Shown here piece by piece: positions 8,801 through 17,644 of a stretch of 36,908 nucleotides of DNA (position 1 is the stretch's first letter; every line of letters begins with the position of its first letter). The notes under the pieces are model-generated. The model was not told the DNA's origin, searched no databases, and was given only the letters and a program-made list of their open reading frames with translations. A program made the translations under genes and the position numbers. This stretch comes from DAISIL01 sp036822015 (GTDB lineage: Bacteria > Bacteroidota > Bacteroidia > Cytophagales > Bernardetiaceae): the NCBI GenBank assembly GCA_036822015.1, contig DAISIL010000030.1:1-36908 (forward strand), given 5' to 3'.

Positions 8801-11419
8801 TTAGTCTTGTTTGAGGGATAAGTTATTGAAGGTGAGATGATTCTTTTCTTCAGACAAACTTACCACCACCGGATGCTCAGCCGTGATACGCCCCGAGAGG
8901 ATTTCCTTCGAGAGGGCATTGAGGAGCAGCCGCTGGATGATGCGTTTGAGGGGACGGGCCCCAAACTGGGGATCGTAGCCGGCGGTCCCGAGATGATCGA
9001 GGACTTCGGGTTCGGTGTCGAGGATGATGCCCTGCTCCTGGAGGCGTTTTTTGATGATCCGCAGCTGAATCTGTACGATTTGTCGAATGTCGGCTTTGGT
9101 TAGGGGCTGGAACAAGATCAGGTCGTCGATGCGGTTGAGGAACTCTGGGCGAAGGGTCTTTTTGAGCAGCTCAAAGACTTTGAGGCGGGTGTTGTCGATG
9201 ATCTTTTCACGGTCGAGTTCGTGGAGGTAGCTGAAGTTTTCCTGGATGATCTCCGAGCCGAGGTTGGAGGTCATGATGACGATGGTGTTTTTGAAGTTGG
9301 CGATGCGGCCTTTGTTGTCGGTCAGGTGTCCTTCGTCGAGGACTTGAAGCAGGATATTGAACACATCCGGATGTGCCTTTTCGATCTCGTCGAGCAGGAC
9401 GACGGCGTAGGGCTTTCGTCGGATGGCTTCGGTGAGTTGTCCGCCTTCGTCGTAGCCCACATAGCCTGGGGGCGCGCCGATGAGGCGGCTTACGCTGTGC
9501 CGCTCCTGAAACTCGGACATATCCAGTCGGATCAAAGCACTTTCATCGTTGAACAAAAACTCGGCTAGGGCTTTGGCTAGCTCGGTTTTGCCTACGCCCG
9601 TGGTGCCGAGGAAGATAAACGAGCCGATGGGTCGTTTGGGGTCTTGGACACCGGCGCGGCTGCGTCGGACGGCATCGGCGACGGCCGTGATGGCTTCGTG
9701 TTGTCCGGCCACGCGCTGCTGTAATTTTTCTTCGAGGTGTAGGAGTTTTTGGCGGTCGCTTTCGAGCATCTTGTGGAGGGGGATACCGGTCCATCGGGAG
9801 ACGACATCGGCGACGTTTTCGGCCGTTACTTCTTCGCGGAGCATGGATTGCCCGCTTTGGTTGCGTTCCTTGAACTCCTCTTGTAGCTGGGCTAGGTGTT
9901 TTTCGCTTTCTTTGATTTTGCCGTAGCGTAGTTCGGCTACGCGCTCGTAGTCGCTGGCGCGTTCGGCTTGTTCGGCTTCGATTTTGTAGCGGTCGATGTT
10001 TTCTTTTTCGGTACGGATGGCATCCAGGATTTCTTTTTCGCTGCGCCAGGCGGCCATGAGGAGGTCTTTTTCTTGGCTCAAATCGGCGATTTGCTTCGAG
10101 AGGGTGTTTTCTTTTTCGATGTCTTTTTCGCGTCGGATGGCTTCGCGTTCGATTTCGAGTTGTCGGATGCGGCGTTGGAGTTTGTCGATTTCCTCGGGCA
10201 TGGAGTCCATCTGAATACGGAGCCTGGCCGCCGATTCGTCCATCAGGTCAATGGCTTTATCGGGCAAGAAGCGTTCGGAGATGTAGCGATGGGATAGCTC
10301 CACGGCCGCAATAACGGCATCGTCCTGGATGTGTACGCCGTGATGGACTTCGTATTTTTCTTTGATCCCTCGCAAGATCGAAATGGCATCGGCTACGTTG
10401 GGTTCGTCCACCATGACGGTCTGAAAGCGCCTTTCGAGGGCTTTGTCTTTTTCGATGTACTTTTGGTACTCTTTGAGCGTCGTGGCACCGATGGCTCGGA
10501 GTTCGCCTCGGGCAAGGGCGGGTTTGAGCAGGTTAGCTGCATCCATGGCACCATCGCCGCCGGCTCCGGCCCCTATGAGCGTATGGATTTCGTCGATGAA
10601 CAGAATAATCTGTCCTTGTCCATCCTTGACCTCCTTGATGACCGACTTCAAGCGTTCCTCAAACTCCCCTTTGTATTTGGCGCCGGCCACCAAAGCCCCC
10701 ATATCGAGGGCGACAACTTCGGTCGATTGTAGATTTTCGGGGGCATCGCCCGAGACGATACGCTGGGCTAAGCCTTCGGCGATGGCCGTCTTGCCTACAC
10801 CTGGCTCCCCGATGAGCATGGGGTTGTTTTTGGTGCGGCGGGAGAGAATCTGCAAGACGCGCCGGATTTCTTCATCGCGCCCAATGACGGGATCGAGCTT
10901 GCCGACTCGGGCTAGGTCGGTGAGGTTTTGGGAGTAGCGTTCGAGGGATTGGTACTTGGATTCGGCGTTGGGGTCGTTTACTTGCCGGCCACCGCGCAAG
11001 GCTCGGATGGCTGCCAGCAGGTGTTTTTCGGAGAAACCTACTTCTTTGAGGAGCTGTGCTGTGGGGTCATCGCCTTTGAGGATGCCAAGCAGGAGGTGTT
11101 CGATGGCAATGAAGTCATCGCCGAGCGTTGGGAGATAGCTCTCGGCGTTGCGATAGGCGGTATGGGTTTGGTTGGAGAGGTAGGGTTCGGCACCGCTGGA
11201 TTTGGGATAGCCGTTCAGGATGGTTTCTAGTTTTGTATCGAGGGTGTTCTTGATGACCCCCATTTTTTTGAAGATGAAACTGGTAAAGTTTTCATCGACG
11301 GAAAGCACACCTTTCAGGACATGCCCTGTTTGGATGATCTGGGATTGCTGCCCCTGGGCCAGTTGCATGGCGTGTTCAAAGGCTTCCTGGGCTTTGATGG
11401 TCAATTTTTTGAAATCCAT
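8801..11419 (-). CDS. clpB: ATP-dependent chaperone ClpB
   Basis: This 872-residue Hsp100 disaggregase works with DnaK to pull proteins out of aggregates. Domain order is an N-terminal double Clp repeat (1-145), then AAA-1 with Walker A GEPGVGKT at 204-211. The middle coiled-coil (about 410-530) is what separates ClpB from ClpA. AAA-2 has Walker A GTTGVGKT at 605-612, and a C-terminal D2-small domain follows. Length and architecture are complete. I see no CIRCE- or sigma32-type heat-shock element that I could support upstream. It is transcribed divergently from the DUF429 gene. Confidence 0.97.
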   Translation of the reverse strand: MDFKKLTIKAQEAFEHAMQLAQGQQSQIIQTGHVLKGVLSVDENFTSFIFKKMGVIKNTLDTKLETILNGYPKSSGAEPYLSNQTHTAYRNAESYLPTLGDDFIAIEHLLLGILKGDDPTAQLLKEVGFSEKHLLAAIRALRGGRQVNDPNAESKYQSLERYSQNLTDLARVGKLDPVIGRDEEIRRVLQILSRRTKNNPMLIGEPGVGKTAIAEGLAQRIVSGDAPENLQSTEVVALDMGALVAGAKYKGEFEERLKSVIKEVKDGQGQIILFIDEIHTLIGAGAGGDGAMDAANLLKPALARGELRAIGATTLKEYQKYIEKDKALERRFQTVMVDEPNVADAISILRGIKEKYEVHHGVHIQDDAVIAAVELSHRYISERFLPDKAIDLMDESAARLRIQMDSMPEEIDKLQRRIRQLEIEREAIRREKDIEKENTLSKQIADLSQEKDLLMAAWRSEKEILDAIRTEKENIDRYKIEAEQAERASDYERVAELRYGKIKESEKHLAQLQEEFKERNQSGQSMLREEVTAENVADVVSRWTGIPLHKMLESDRQKLLHLEEKLQQRVAGQHEAITAVADAVRRSRAGVQDPKRPIGSFIFLGTTGVGKTELAKALAEFLFNDESALIRLDMSEFQERHSVSRLIGAPPGYVGYDEGGQLTEAIRRKPYAVVLLDEIEKAHPDVFNILLQVLDEGHLTDNKGRIANFKNTIVIMTSNLGSEIIQENFSYLHELDREKIIDNTRLKVFELLKKTLRPEFLNRIDDLILFQPLTKADIRQIVQIQLRIIKKRLQEQGIILDTEPEVLDHLGTAGYDPQFGARPLKRIIQRLLLNALSKEILSGRITAEHPVVVSLSEEKNHLTFNNLSLKQD

Positions 11420-11528
11420 AGCTTCTACAAAGGGTTTGGTAGCTTTGTCTAGCCATACTCAAAAGCAATTCCGAAACGGACGTGCTGACAAAACGTCATT
11501 TTTTCAATGCTTTTTCTCAAAAACAAAG

Positions 11529-11536
11529 TAATTTTG
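11529..11536 (+). promoter_or_regulatory. Perfect -7 promoter element abutting the DUF429 gene
   Basis: TAATTTTG is an exact match to TAnnTTTG and ends two bases before the ATG at 11539. If used, transcription would begin at or just inside the start codon, giving a leaderless mRNA. Confidence 0.5.
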
Positions 11537-11538
11537 AC

Positions 11539-12156
11539 ATGACTACTACTCCTTTAACGCTGGCCGGCGTGGATTACGGCGCAAAAATGGCCGGCACGAC
11601 TGCCATTGCTTTTCTGGATTTATCTACGGGGCAGGTGCAGTTGCATCAGTCCGTGAAGGGAAAGTCGGCCGACGACTGGCTCCTGGAGGCTTTTGCCCAG
11701 CGGCCGGCAGCCATTATCGCCTTTGATGCGCCGCTTTCTTTGCCTGCCTATTACAGCCAAACCAGCATACCAGGCAAGAAAGACTACTTTTATCGGGCTT
11801 CGGATCGGGTGCTGGGTGCCATGTCTCCGCTTTTTTTGGGTGGACTGACGGCGCGGGCCATCCGCATCCGCGATCTATTGGAGGAGCAGGGGATGGCCGT
11901 CTATGAAACCTATCCCGCCAAAGTAGCCGAGGCTTTGGGCTTACCTGCCTTAGCATACAAGAAAAAAACTGAACACATCCCGTCTGTGCTGGCGGCTATG
12001 CGGGTGCAGTTTCCGGAGCAGATCACCTGGGCAGCGGCTGACCTAACCAACTGGCACCGCGTCGATGCCTTGCTGGCCTTACGTACCGCCTGGCGCATTT
12101 ATGCCGAGCAGTTCGAGTTTGTGGGAGATCGGGAGGAGGGAGGTATCTATCTTTGA
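11539..12156 (+). CDS. DUF429 family protein (predicted RNase H-fold nuclease)
   Basis: The product has 205 residues. It has a run of acidic motifs typical of DUF429: AGVDYGAK with D12, AFDAPLSLP with D63, and YETYPAK with E123. From family knowledge these map to an RNase H-like fold, and the biochemical role is not established. The ATG at 11539 places the first beta strand at the usual distance; the longer open frame from 11482 covers the divergent clpB leader. The stop is followed after 18 bases by the promoter of the next gene, so it appears to be its own transcription unit. Confidence 0.8.
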   Translation: MTTTPLTLAGVDYGAKMAGTTAIAFLDLSTGQVQLHQSVKGKSADDWLLEAFAQRPAAIIAFDAPLSLPAYYSQTSIPGKKDYFYRASDRVLGAMSPLFLGGLTARAIRIRDLLEEQGMAVYETYPAKVAEALGLPALAYKKKTEHIPSVLAAMRVQFPEQITWAAADLTNWHRVDALLALRTAWRIYAEQFEFVGDREEGGIYL

Positions 12157-12174
12157 GCAAACGATGCAATGCAG

Positions 12175-12208
12175 TTTTGATGCAAATGCACGGGATGTTG
12201 TATTTTTG
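12175..12208 (+). promoter_or_regulatory. Promoter of the nicotinamidase-like gene
   Basis: TTTTG (12175-12179) and a perfect -7 element TATTTTTG (12201-12208) are separated by 21 bp. This decides the start of the next gene: the ATG at 12237 lies downstream, while the longer open frame from 12153 would begin before the promoter. Confidence 0.75.
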
Positions 12209-12236
12209 TGTACAAAAAACAAAGAAAGAGTTGCCT

Positions 12237-13016
12237 ATGTCTGCTACGGTTTTATTGGTCATTGATGTTCAGAATGATTTTTGTGATCCCGAGGGCGCGC
12301 TCTTTGTGCCGGGTGCGGTGGAGGATGCCATGCGTTTGCGGGATTTTATCCGAGGCAAGGGAACGGCGTTAGATGCCATCTTTTTGAGCCAGGATACGCA
12401 TTTGATTCACGACATATCGCATCCCTACGCCTGGCAAGATGCCGAAGGAACGCCGCCGCCGCCTTTTACGCCCATTGCGCGGCGCGATCTGGATGCAGGA
12501 CGATGGCGGCCCCGCTTTGCCGAAGAAGCAATGGCGCGTTATCTGGAGGCACTCGAAGCCCAAAACAAGTTTGAGCACCTGATCTGGCCCGAACACTGCC
12601 TGCAAGGCAGCTGGGGACATGCTTTTTATCCGCCCCTGATGGAGGCCGTCCTGGAGTGGTCGCACGCCACAGGACGGGATTATACGGTCGTGATGAAGGG
12701 GCTTTCTCCCTTGACGGAGCATTTTGGCATCTTTGAAGCCCAGATACCAGACGCTGCCCTGCCCGAGACGCAACGCAACGAGCAGCTCCTGGATGCCCTG
12801 GACGCTTACACACATATATACGTAGCGGGTCAGGCGCGATCGCATTGTGTAGCCACGAGCGTTCAGCAACTGATGGACTACGCTCCCCAGCTCAACGAGC
12901 GGCTGGTTATCCTCTCGGATACGATGTCGGATGTGCCGGGTTTGGGGCATCTAGGCGACCCCATTTATGCTCGGGCGCGGGCGGCCGGGATTCGTTTTGA
13001 GCAGGTGGTCAGCTAA
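12237..13016 (+). CDS. Nicotinamidase/isochorismatase-family cysteine hydrolase
   Basis: The 259-residue protein has the complete nicotinamidase active site. The triad is D10 (VIDVQNDF), K154 (VMKGLSP) and C204 (ARSHCVAT). The metal ligands are D53 and H55 (SQDTH) and H120 (WPEHC). The likely reaction is nicotinamide to nicotinate plus ammonia in NAD salvage, which uses the metal site that plain isochorismatases lack. It is longer than the roughly 200-residue bacterial PncA, with extra sequence around 60-110. The start follows from the promoter at 12175-12208. Confidence 0.85.
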   Translation: MSATVLLVIDVQNDFCDPEGALFVPGAVEDAMRLRDFIRGKGTALDAIFLSQDTHLIHDISHPYAWQDAEGTPPPPFTPIARRDLDAGRWRPRFAEEAMARYLEALEAQNKFEHLIWPEHCLQGSWGHAFYPPLMEAVLEWSHATGRDYTVVMKGLSPLTEHFGIFEAQIPDAALPETQRNEQLLDALDAYTHIYVAGQARSHCVATSVQQLMDYAPQLNERLVILSDTMSDVPGLGHLGDPIYARARAAGIRFEQVVS

Positions 13017-13059
13017 CCTTATCGCTTTACTAAGCGTTAGAAAAAGAAAAAACGCGCCC

Positions 13060-13902
13060 ATGACCCCCCCACATCAGCAAGCCCTCTTAGCCCTACTCGA
13101 CGATCAGGATGCCGAGGTATGGGCCCAGGTACGGGCGCAAATCTTGCAGGATGGAGTAGATTTCTTGCCGCTACTGCTCCAGGAACGCCAACAAAACCCC
13201 AGTCCGGTAGTCCAGCAGCGCGTCGCTGATCTGCTGCCGCGCTTGCACTATCCCCAACTGAGGCAAGACCTGCGCCATTGGCGCGATCACCAAAGCGATG
13301 ACCTGCTGGCGGGGATGGCGCTTTTGGCGGCTTACCAGGACCCGGGTATCAAGCTCCATGCCCTCCGACAAGAAATCGACACGCTTTATGCCAAAGCCTG
13401 GGTGGGGTTGGGGGCCAACCGAAACCCCACCGAAAAGGTAAAGTTGCTCAATGGGGCTTTCTTTGATGGGCTGGGCTTTAAGCCCACAGCCCCAGAAGCA
13501 TTTGAGGACATCGACAACTCGCGCATCGACCAGGTGCTGGAGCGGCGTACCGGCAATCCGATCTCCCTTTGTGTGGTCTATATGCTCATTGCCCGCAAGA
13601 TGCGGATGCCGATTTATGGGGTCAATATGCCCAATGTGTTTGTGCTGGTCTATGATGCCCCCGATCTTCGGTTTTATATCAATGTATTCAATCGCGGGTC
13701 TATCTTTACGCGCCACGAAATCGACGCTTATCTTTCGCGCTTAGGAATAACCCCTCGTCCGCCGTACTACGAACCTTGCAGCCACCCGGCCATTTTGCGT
13801 CGGGTCTTGCGCAACATGACGGTCAGTTATCAGAACGCGGCAGCCACACAGTCCATGGCCGATATGCAGGCTTTGCTCGAGTTGTTGAGCCAGGAGGGCT
13901 AA
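13060..13902 (+). CDS. SirB1/transglutaminase-like family protein
   Basis: The 280-residue protein has a helical N-terminal half followed by the SirB1-type transglutaminase-like core: IDNSRIDQVLERRTGNPISL (151-170), then the strand-loop MPIYGVNMPNVF and FYINVFNRG. The family core usually reads GLPGHFLVR at the second motif; here it is NMPNVFVLV, so the family histidine is missing. C171 sits near the usual nucleophile region, but the triad is incomplete, so it is probably not a protease. The ATG at 13060 is chosen because earlier frame starts fall inside the upstream gene. Function is unknown. Confidence 0.75.
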   Translation: MTPPHQQALLALLDDQDAEVWAQVRAQILQDGVDFLPLLLQERQQNPSPVVQQRVADLLPRLHYPQLRQDLRHWRDHQSDDLLAGMALLAAYQDPGIKLHALRQEIDTLYAKAWVGLGANRNPTEKVKLLNGAFFDGLGFKPTAPEAFEDIDNSRIDQVLERRTGNPISLCVVYMLIARKMRMPIYGVNMPNVFVLVYDAPDLRFYINVFNRGSIFTRHEIDAYLSRLGITPRPPYYEPCSHPAILRRVLRNMTVSYQNAAATQSMADMQALLELLSQEG

Positions 13903-14044
13903 GGGGAGGACGGTGTTTTTAACATATCCTGCCGCCTTTGTGGATTATTCCGAAAATAAAACCAAAAAAAAACAACCACTTTCCAACGATTTTCCGTTAA
14001 AGCGGGTCTTCATGGTAAGAAGTAGGCAAAATCCAAATATTTTT

Positions 14045-14075
14045 TTTGGAGTTTTGGTATTTAGATTTACCTTTG
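14045..14075 (+). promoter_or_regulatory. Strong promoter of the large lipoprotein gene
   Basis: TTTG (14045-14048) and a perfect extended -7 element TACCTTTGC (14068-14076) are separated by 19 bp. The implied leader is about 70 nt, AT-rich, and longer than at most genes here. The stretch 13903-14044 shows no gene I can support. Confidence 0.75.
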
Positions 14076-14151
14076 CCGCTGAATGTGTGGAAACAGTTGC
14101 TTAAACTACTTAAACCACTTTTTTATTCATCTCTTTAACCTCTATTGTTTT

Positions 14152-17100
14152 ATGAACATTAGAAATCTCTCTGGTCTGAAGTATCTCGCGTTGATGCTGC
14201 TCGCCGCTTTCACCTTCACTTCTTGTGAAGAAGAAACATTTACGGCAGAGGAGGCATACGCGCTCGAGGAACAACGACTGCAATTGTTGGAGCAATTCGC
14301 AAGAGACCGCTCCCAACAACAATTTGACAACGAAATGGCCATGCGCCGCTTTCAGAATACGGTAGATTCACTCCGTCGCATCAATGCTGGTGGACGTGTT
14401 CTCTACACTGCTGTATTCGTACCTGGTGAATCTTCTGTATTCACTGGCGGTCGTATGGAAGAAGCCGAAGGTTTGGCTGGCGTAACCGTAACGGTTGAGC
14501 AGTTTGGTATCACCACCCAAGTTACGACGGATGATTCTGGCGTAGCTTCTTTCCTGCTTTACAGCGGTGAAGTAACTGTAAACGCTTCCGTAAACAGCTA
14601 CACTGACGCTAACTACGTGGCTAACTTGACTCCCGATGGAGGCGTGCCTAACAGCACCGTCGCTCATGTAGGTAACGTTATCCCTGTATTCTTCAACGAC
14701 GCTAACGCTGCTGATGCTCAAGACCGTATGGCCATGATCGCCGGACGTTTCTTCGCTGAAACAGACGTTACGAACTTCCAAGAAGAAGTAATGTTGGCCA
14801 CAGGCACCTCTGATGGAAAGCAATACCTCGCCGGTCGTCCTGGCGTAGCTGCTTACATCGACCCCAATGATGCCTTCCGTCAAATGTATCTCCGTGAAAA
14901 CTTTGAAGAAGGTTTTGACATCAACGGAAACATCACGCGCTCTGGTTTCATTCAGCGTATCGCTTACGAAACCGCTGGTGGTGTTGCTCGCCCCAACGCT
15001 ACGGGTGATTACCAGTTGATGGTACCTGCTACTGGTTCAGGTCTCCAAACTCGTATGGAGTACTCTGAGTTCGTCGCTAACCGTACCTTCGTTTCTTTCT
15101 CTCCGTTTGACTTCCAAGGTGGAGACGTAATTGGTGGTGCTTTTGGTGGTTTCTTGTCTGACGACAACCGTACACTTTACGGCCCCAACGTAACCCCCGA
15201 CGTTTTCCCTACGGCTGCTGACTTGTTCGCTGCCCTCTTTGGTGTCATTCCGAACACAACCGTCCTTTCTTTCTTGAACTCTGATGGTGTTTTGAACGAA
15301 ACTAACTTTACGATCGCTCCGGCTACCGTAACAGCTACGATTTCTTCCACAGGTGCTTTGCAGAACCCTACCATCTCTGGTGGTGCTTATGTACTGGCGC
15401 CTACCGTAACTTTCCCTGCTCCTTCTGCTGGTGGAACTGCGGCTACGGTTCAGGTTCGTCTGACCAACACAACGGTAACAGCTAACGCTGGCGTGGCTAC
15501 GGCGCTCCGCACCGTAGAGATCGTTCCTAACAGCTTTACTGCTGGTAGTGGCTACACGACTGCTGACCTGACAAGCGGTGTTGTTCGTGCAACGGTAACG
15601 CCCCAGGCTACTGGTGTAACCGGTACAGGTACAATTCAGCGCGCCTCTAACTCCCTCAACACGGCTTTTGTCCGTATCCTTGATGGTGGTTTTGGTTTTG
15701 CTAACGCAGACATCAACGGTTTGGTTCCCGGCCGCTGGACTGGTATCAGCCCTTGGGTAAACTACCCCACTGGTGTTGGCGCACCCACAGGTACGAACGC
15801 TATCACGGCTACTTACCTCTATGACGACGGTGGTATTGGTACAACTACTGGTAACGGATTCACTTATACTGCTCCTGGTACGACTTCTGGTCAAGCCTTC
15901 TCTACGGTACAAGAAATTCGTATCAACGCTGGTGGCGACAACTGGACTGGTGCTACTTTGGCTCAGCTCAACGCTGCTCCGTTCAAATACGAACTCAGCA
16001 CGGCTCAAATCCCTGTTGTGGACAACGACGGCGATTTCTTCTTTACCGTAAACGCTAACGGTGGTTTGGCAATCAACCCGCTTTATGGCCCCAACGGAGG
16101 TGTTACCCTTGGTGCTGCCGGTGGTGTAACGAGCGCAACTACGGCTAACTTTGCTACGGCGATTGCAAACAACTTTGTTGGTCCTGCTAACTTCTCCGTA
16201 GGTGCTGGTTATGTATTCGTTCCGAACGTAACGGTTCAGTTCACGGGTACAGGCAATGCTCCCAACGCGGCCATTACCGTAGGTGCTTACAACGACGCTG
16301 TTGTAGCTGCACGTGGTACGATGAAAACCTTTGATGTAGGTGGAAGCAATGGTTTCACTAACGCTAACCAGGTTACTTCTATCATCATCACTACGCCCAC
16401 CAACAGCCTGAACGCTCAGTTCTTCACTTCTGGTGGTAGCGTAGATAACTACACCATCGCCCAGAACATCACTCCGAACTTGGCTCCTGCGGCTAACATC
16501 ATCACTAACCCTTCCGTGAATGCTACGGGTGGCGGTTTGTCTGCTGTTGCTTATGACTTCAACACAGGTACGGCTGGTAACGATGACGCACAACGCAACA
16601 CTTATGTAGCTTTGTTCTCTGCTCCTGCCGAAGCTAGTGGCACACGTGCCTATGGCTATCCTGTATTTGATGCTACCAAGACTCGTGTTATTGGTGTAGA
16701 AATGTTCAACGGTGGTATTGGTTACAGCACTACTCAGAACATCACCTGGGAAATGATCCCTGTCGATCGTCGTGCTGCTACGGTTTCTGCTACTTTGGCA
16801 CCTAGCCGTATCGTGTTCAACGTTACTGACGGTGGTCGTTATGCCCTCACGCCTCGCATCCGCGTCTTTGAAGGTGGTTCTTTCGCTTTCGATTTTGCTA
16901 CGGCAACACCTACGATGAACCCTGACGGTAGCATCCGTTCTATCGCTACGATCAACAACGCGATCACGGGTGGTGGACCTAACAACGGTCAGCCTTTCAC
17001 GGGTCAGCTTTCTGTCGTTATCGACACGGATCTTCCTGAAATCTTTTCAGACAACCGTCTGAACGGTTTCTTCACTGGTTTGACAGTTGCTCCGGGTGGA

Positions 17101-17565
17101 TTTTATCACCTCGCTGGTTCGGGTGTAAACCCTCAGCCTATCGGATCACTGACAGGTATCCAATACCTCGAACTCCAGGGTGGTGCCGTAAACAACCGTG
17201 GTGCAGATCCCGAAGCTGGTGAAATGTGGGAGAGTGCCAACTGGACAGCTCGTGAGACTTTCGTAGCTGGACAGCCTGCTTGGATCACCAACTTCTTCAT
17301 CAACATTGGTGGTTTGGCTGGCGGTACAGGTGCAGTTGCTGACATCGAAATCAGCCCCATCAACGGTCATTATGTAGCTACGACGCTCCGTACAGGTGGT
17401 CAGGGTTACTTGACACAAATCCGCAACAACAACGAAGAAGCTAACCAAGGCTTCCGTGTGTTGGGTGGACCTGATGGAAACACGACGCGCAGCGCACTCA
17501 ACGTCTTCACGGGCTTGAGCTACGTACGCGACATCCACTACGGTTCTGGTCAGTTGCTCGAGTAA
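14152..17565 (+). CDS. Large repeat-containing lipoprotein, unknown function
   Basis: The product has 1137 residues. A lipoprotein signal peptide ends in FTSC with C25 as the lipidated residue, followed by acidic EEE, which is compatible with surface export in Bacteroidota. A short helical stretch (about 30-80) leads to an Ig/carboxypeptidase-regulatory-like fold (GLAGVTVTVEQFG, VTTDDSGVASFLL). The rest is Ala/Thr/Asn/Gly-rich beta sequence with scattered copies of a GG-x-GY motif followed by a Pro-x-Val-x-Phe strand: AGSGY, GAGYVFVPNVTV, GGIGY, GGRYALTPRIRV and GGQGY. Codon use is strongly biased to GCT, GGT, CGT, AAC and ACT, unlike most neighbours, which suggests very high expression. It has its own promoter and terminator. 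It could be a surface layer, adhesin or matrix protein; none of these is shown. Confidence 0.8.
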   Translation: MNIRNLSGLKYLALMLLAAFTFTSCEEETFTAEEAYALEEQRLQLLEQFARDRSQQQFDNEMAMRRFQNTVDSLRRINAGGRVLYTAVFVPGESSVFTGGRMEEAEGLAGVTVTVEQFGITTQVTTDDSGVASFLLYSGEVTVNASVNSYTDANYVANLTPDGGVPNSTVAHVGNVIPVFFNDANAADAQDRMAMIAGRFFAETDVTNFQEEVMLATGTSDGKQYLAGRPGVAAYIDPNDAFRQMYLRENFEEGFDINGNITRSGFIQRIAYETAGGVARPNATGDYQLMVPATGSGLQTRMEYSEFVANRTFVSFSPFDFQGGDVIGGAFGGFLSDDNRTLYGPNVTPDVFPTAADLFAALFGVIPNTTVLSFLNSDGVLNETNFTIAPATVTATISSTGALQNPTISGGAYVLAPTVTFPAPSAGGTAATVQVRLTNTTVTANAGVATALRTVEIVPNSFTAGSGYTTADLTSGVVRATVTPQATGVTGTGTIQRASNSLNTAFVRILDGGFGFANADINGLVPGRWTGISPWVNYPTGVGAPTGTNAITATYLYDDGGIGTTTGNGFTYTAPGTTSGQAFSTVQEIRINAGGDNWTGATLAQLNAAPFKYELSTAQIPVVDNDGDFFFTVNANGGLAINPLYGPNGGVTLGAAGGVTSATTANFATAIANNFVGPANFSVGAGYVFVPNVTVQFTGTGNAPNAAITVGAYNDAVVAARGTMKTFDVGGSNGFTNANQVTSIIITTPTNSLNAQFFTSGGSVDNYTIAQNITPNLAPAANIITNPSVNATGGGLSAVAYDFNTGTAGNDDAQRNTYVALFSAPAEASGTRAYGYPVFDATKTRVIGVEMFNGGIGYSTTQNITWEMIPVDRRAATVSATLAPSRIVFNVTDGGRYALTPRIRVFEGGSFAFDFATATPTMNPDGSIRSIATINNAITGGGPNNGQPFTGQLSVVIDTDLPEIFSDNRLNGFFTGLTVAPGGFYHLAGSGVNPQPIGSLTGIQYLELQGGAVNNRGADPEAGEMWESANWTARETFVAGQPAWITNFFINIGGLAGGTGAVADIEISPINGHYVATTLRTGGQGYLTQIRNNNEEANQGFRVLGGPDGNTTRSALNVFTGLSYVRDIHYGSGQLLE

Positions 17566-17600
17566 TTCCCTCGGGTAAAGGCAACCAAAACTTTATCGGG

Positions 17601-17629
17601 CTGGGAGAGCAATCTCCCAGCCTTTTTTT
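17601..17629 (+). terminator. Intrinsic terminator after the large lipoprotein gene
   Basis: An 8-bp perfect stem (CTGGGAGA, 17601-17608, with TCTCCCAG, 17613-17620) and a GCAA tetraloop are followed by CC and seven T. The next gene starts only 16 bp later, with its own -7 element in between. Confidence 0.92.
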
Positions 17630-17632
17630 GTT

Positions 17633-17640
17633 TATCTTTG
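17633..17640 (+). promoter_or_regulatory. Perfect -7 promoter element abutting plsC
   Basis: TATCTTTG matches TAnnTTTG exactly and ends four bases before the ATG at 17645. No good -33 element is seen, because the preceding bases form the terminator stem. A leaderless or near-leaderless transcript is implied. Confidence 0.55.
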
Positions 17641-17644
17641 CGCC

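Noticed and set aside
13913..14104. 63-residue open frame between the SirB1-like and lipoprotein genes
   Set aside because: It crosses the lipoprotein promoter, is Phe/Lys-rich by AT content and has no motif. I treat the region as non-coding.
15037..16593. 518-residue open frame on the minus strand inside the large lipoprotein gene
   Set aside because: It is antisense to a gene with extreme codon bias, which removes stop codons from the complementary frame. The product is a Ser/Thr/Val/Arg-rich string without domains.
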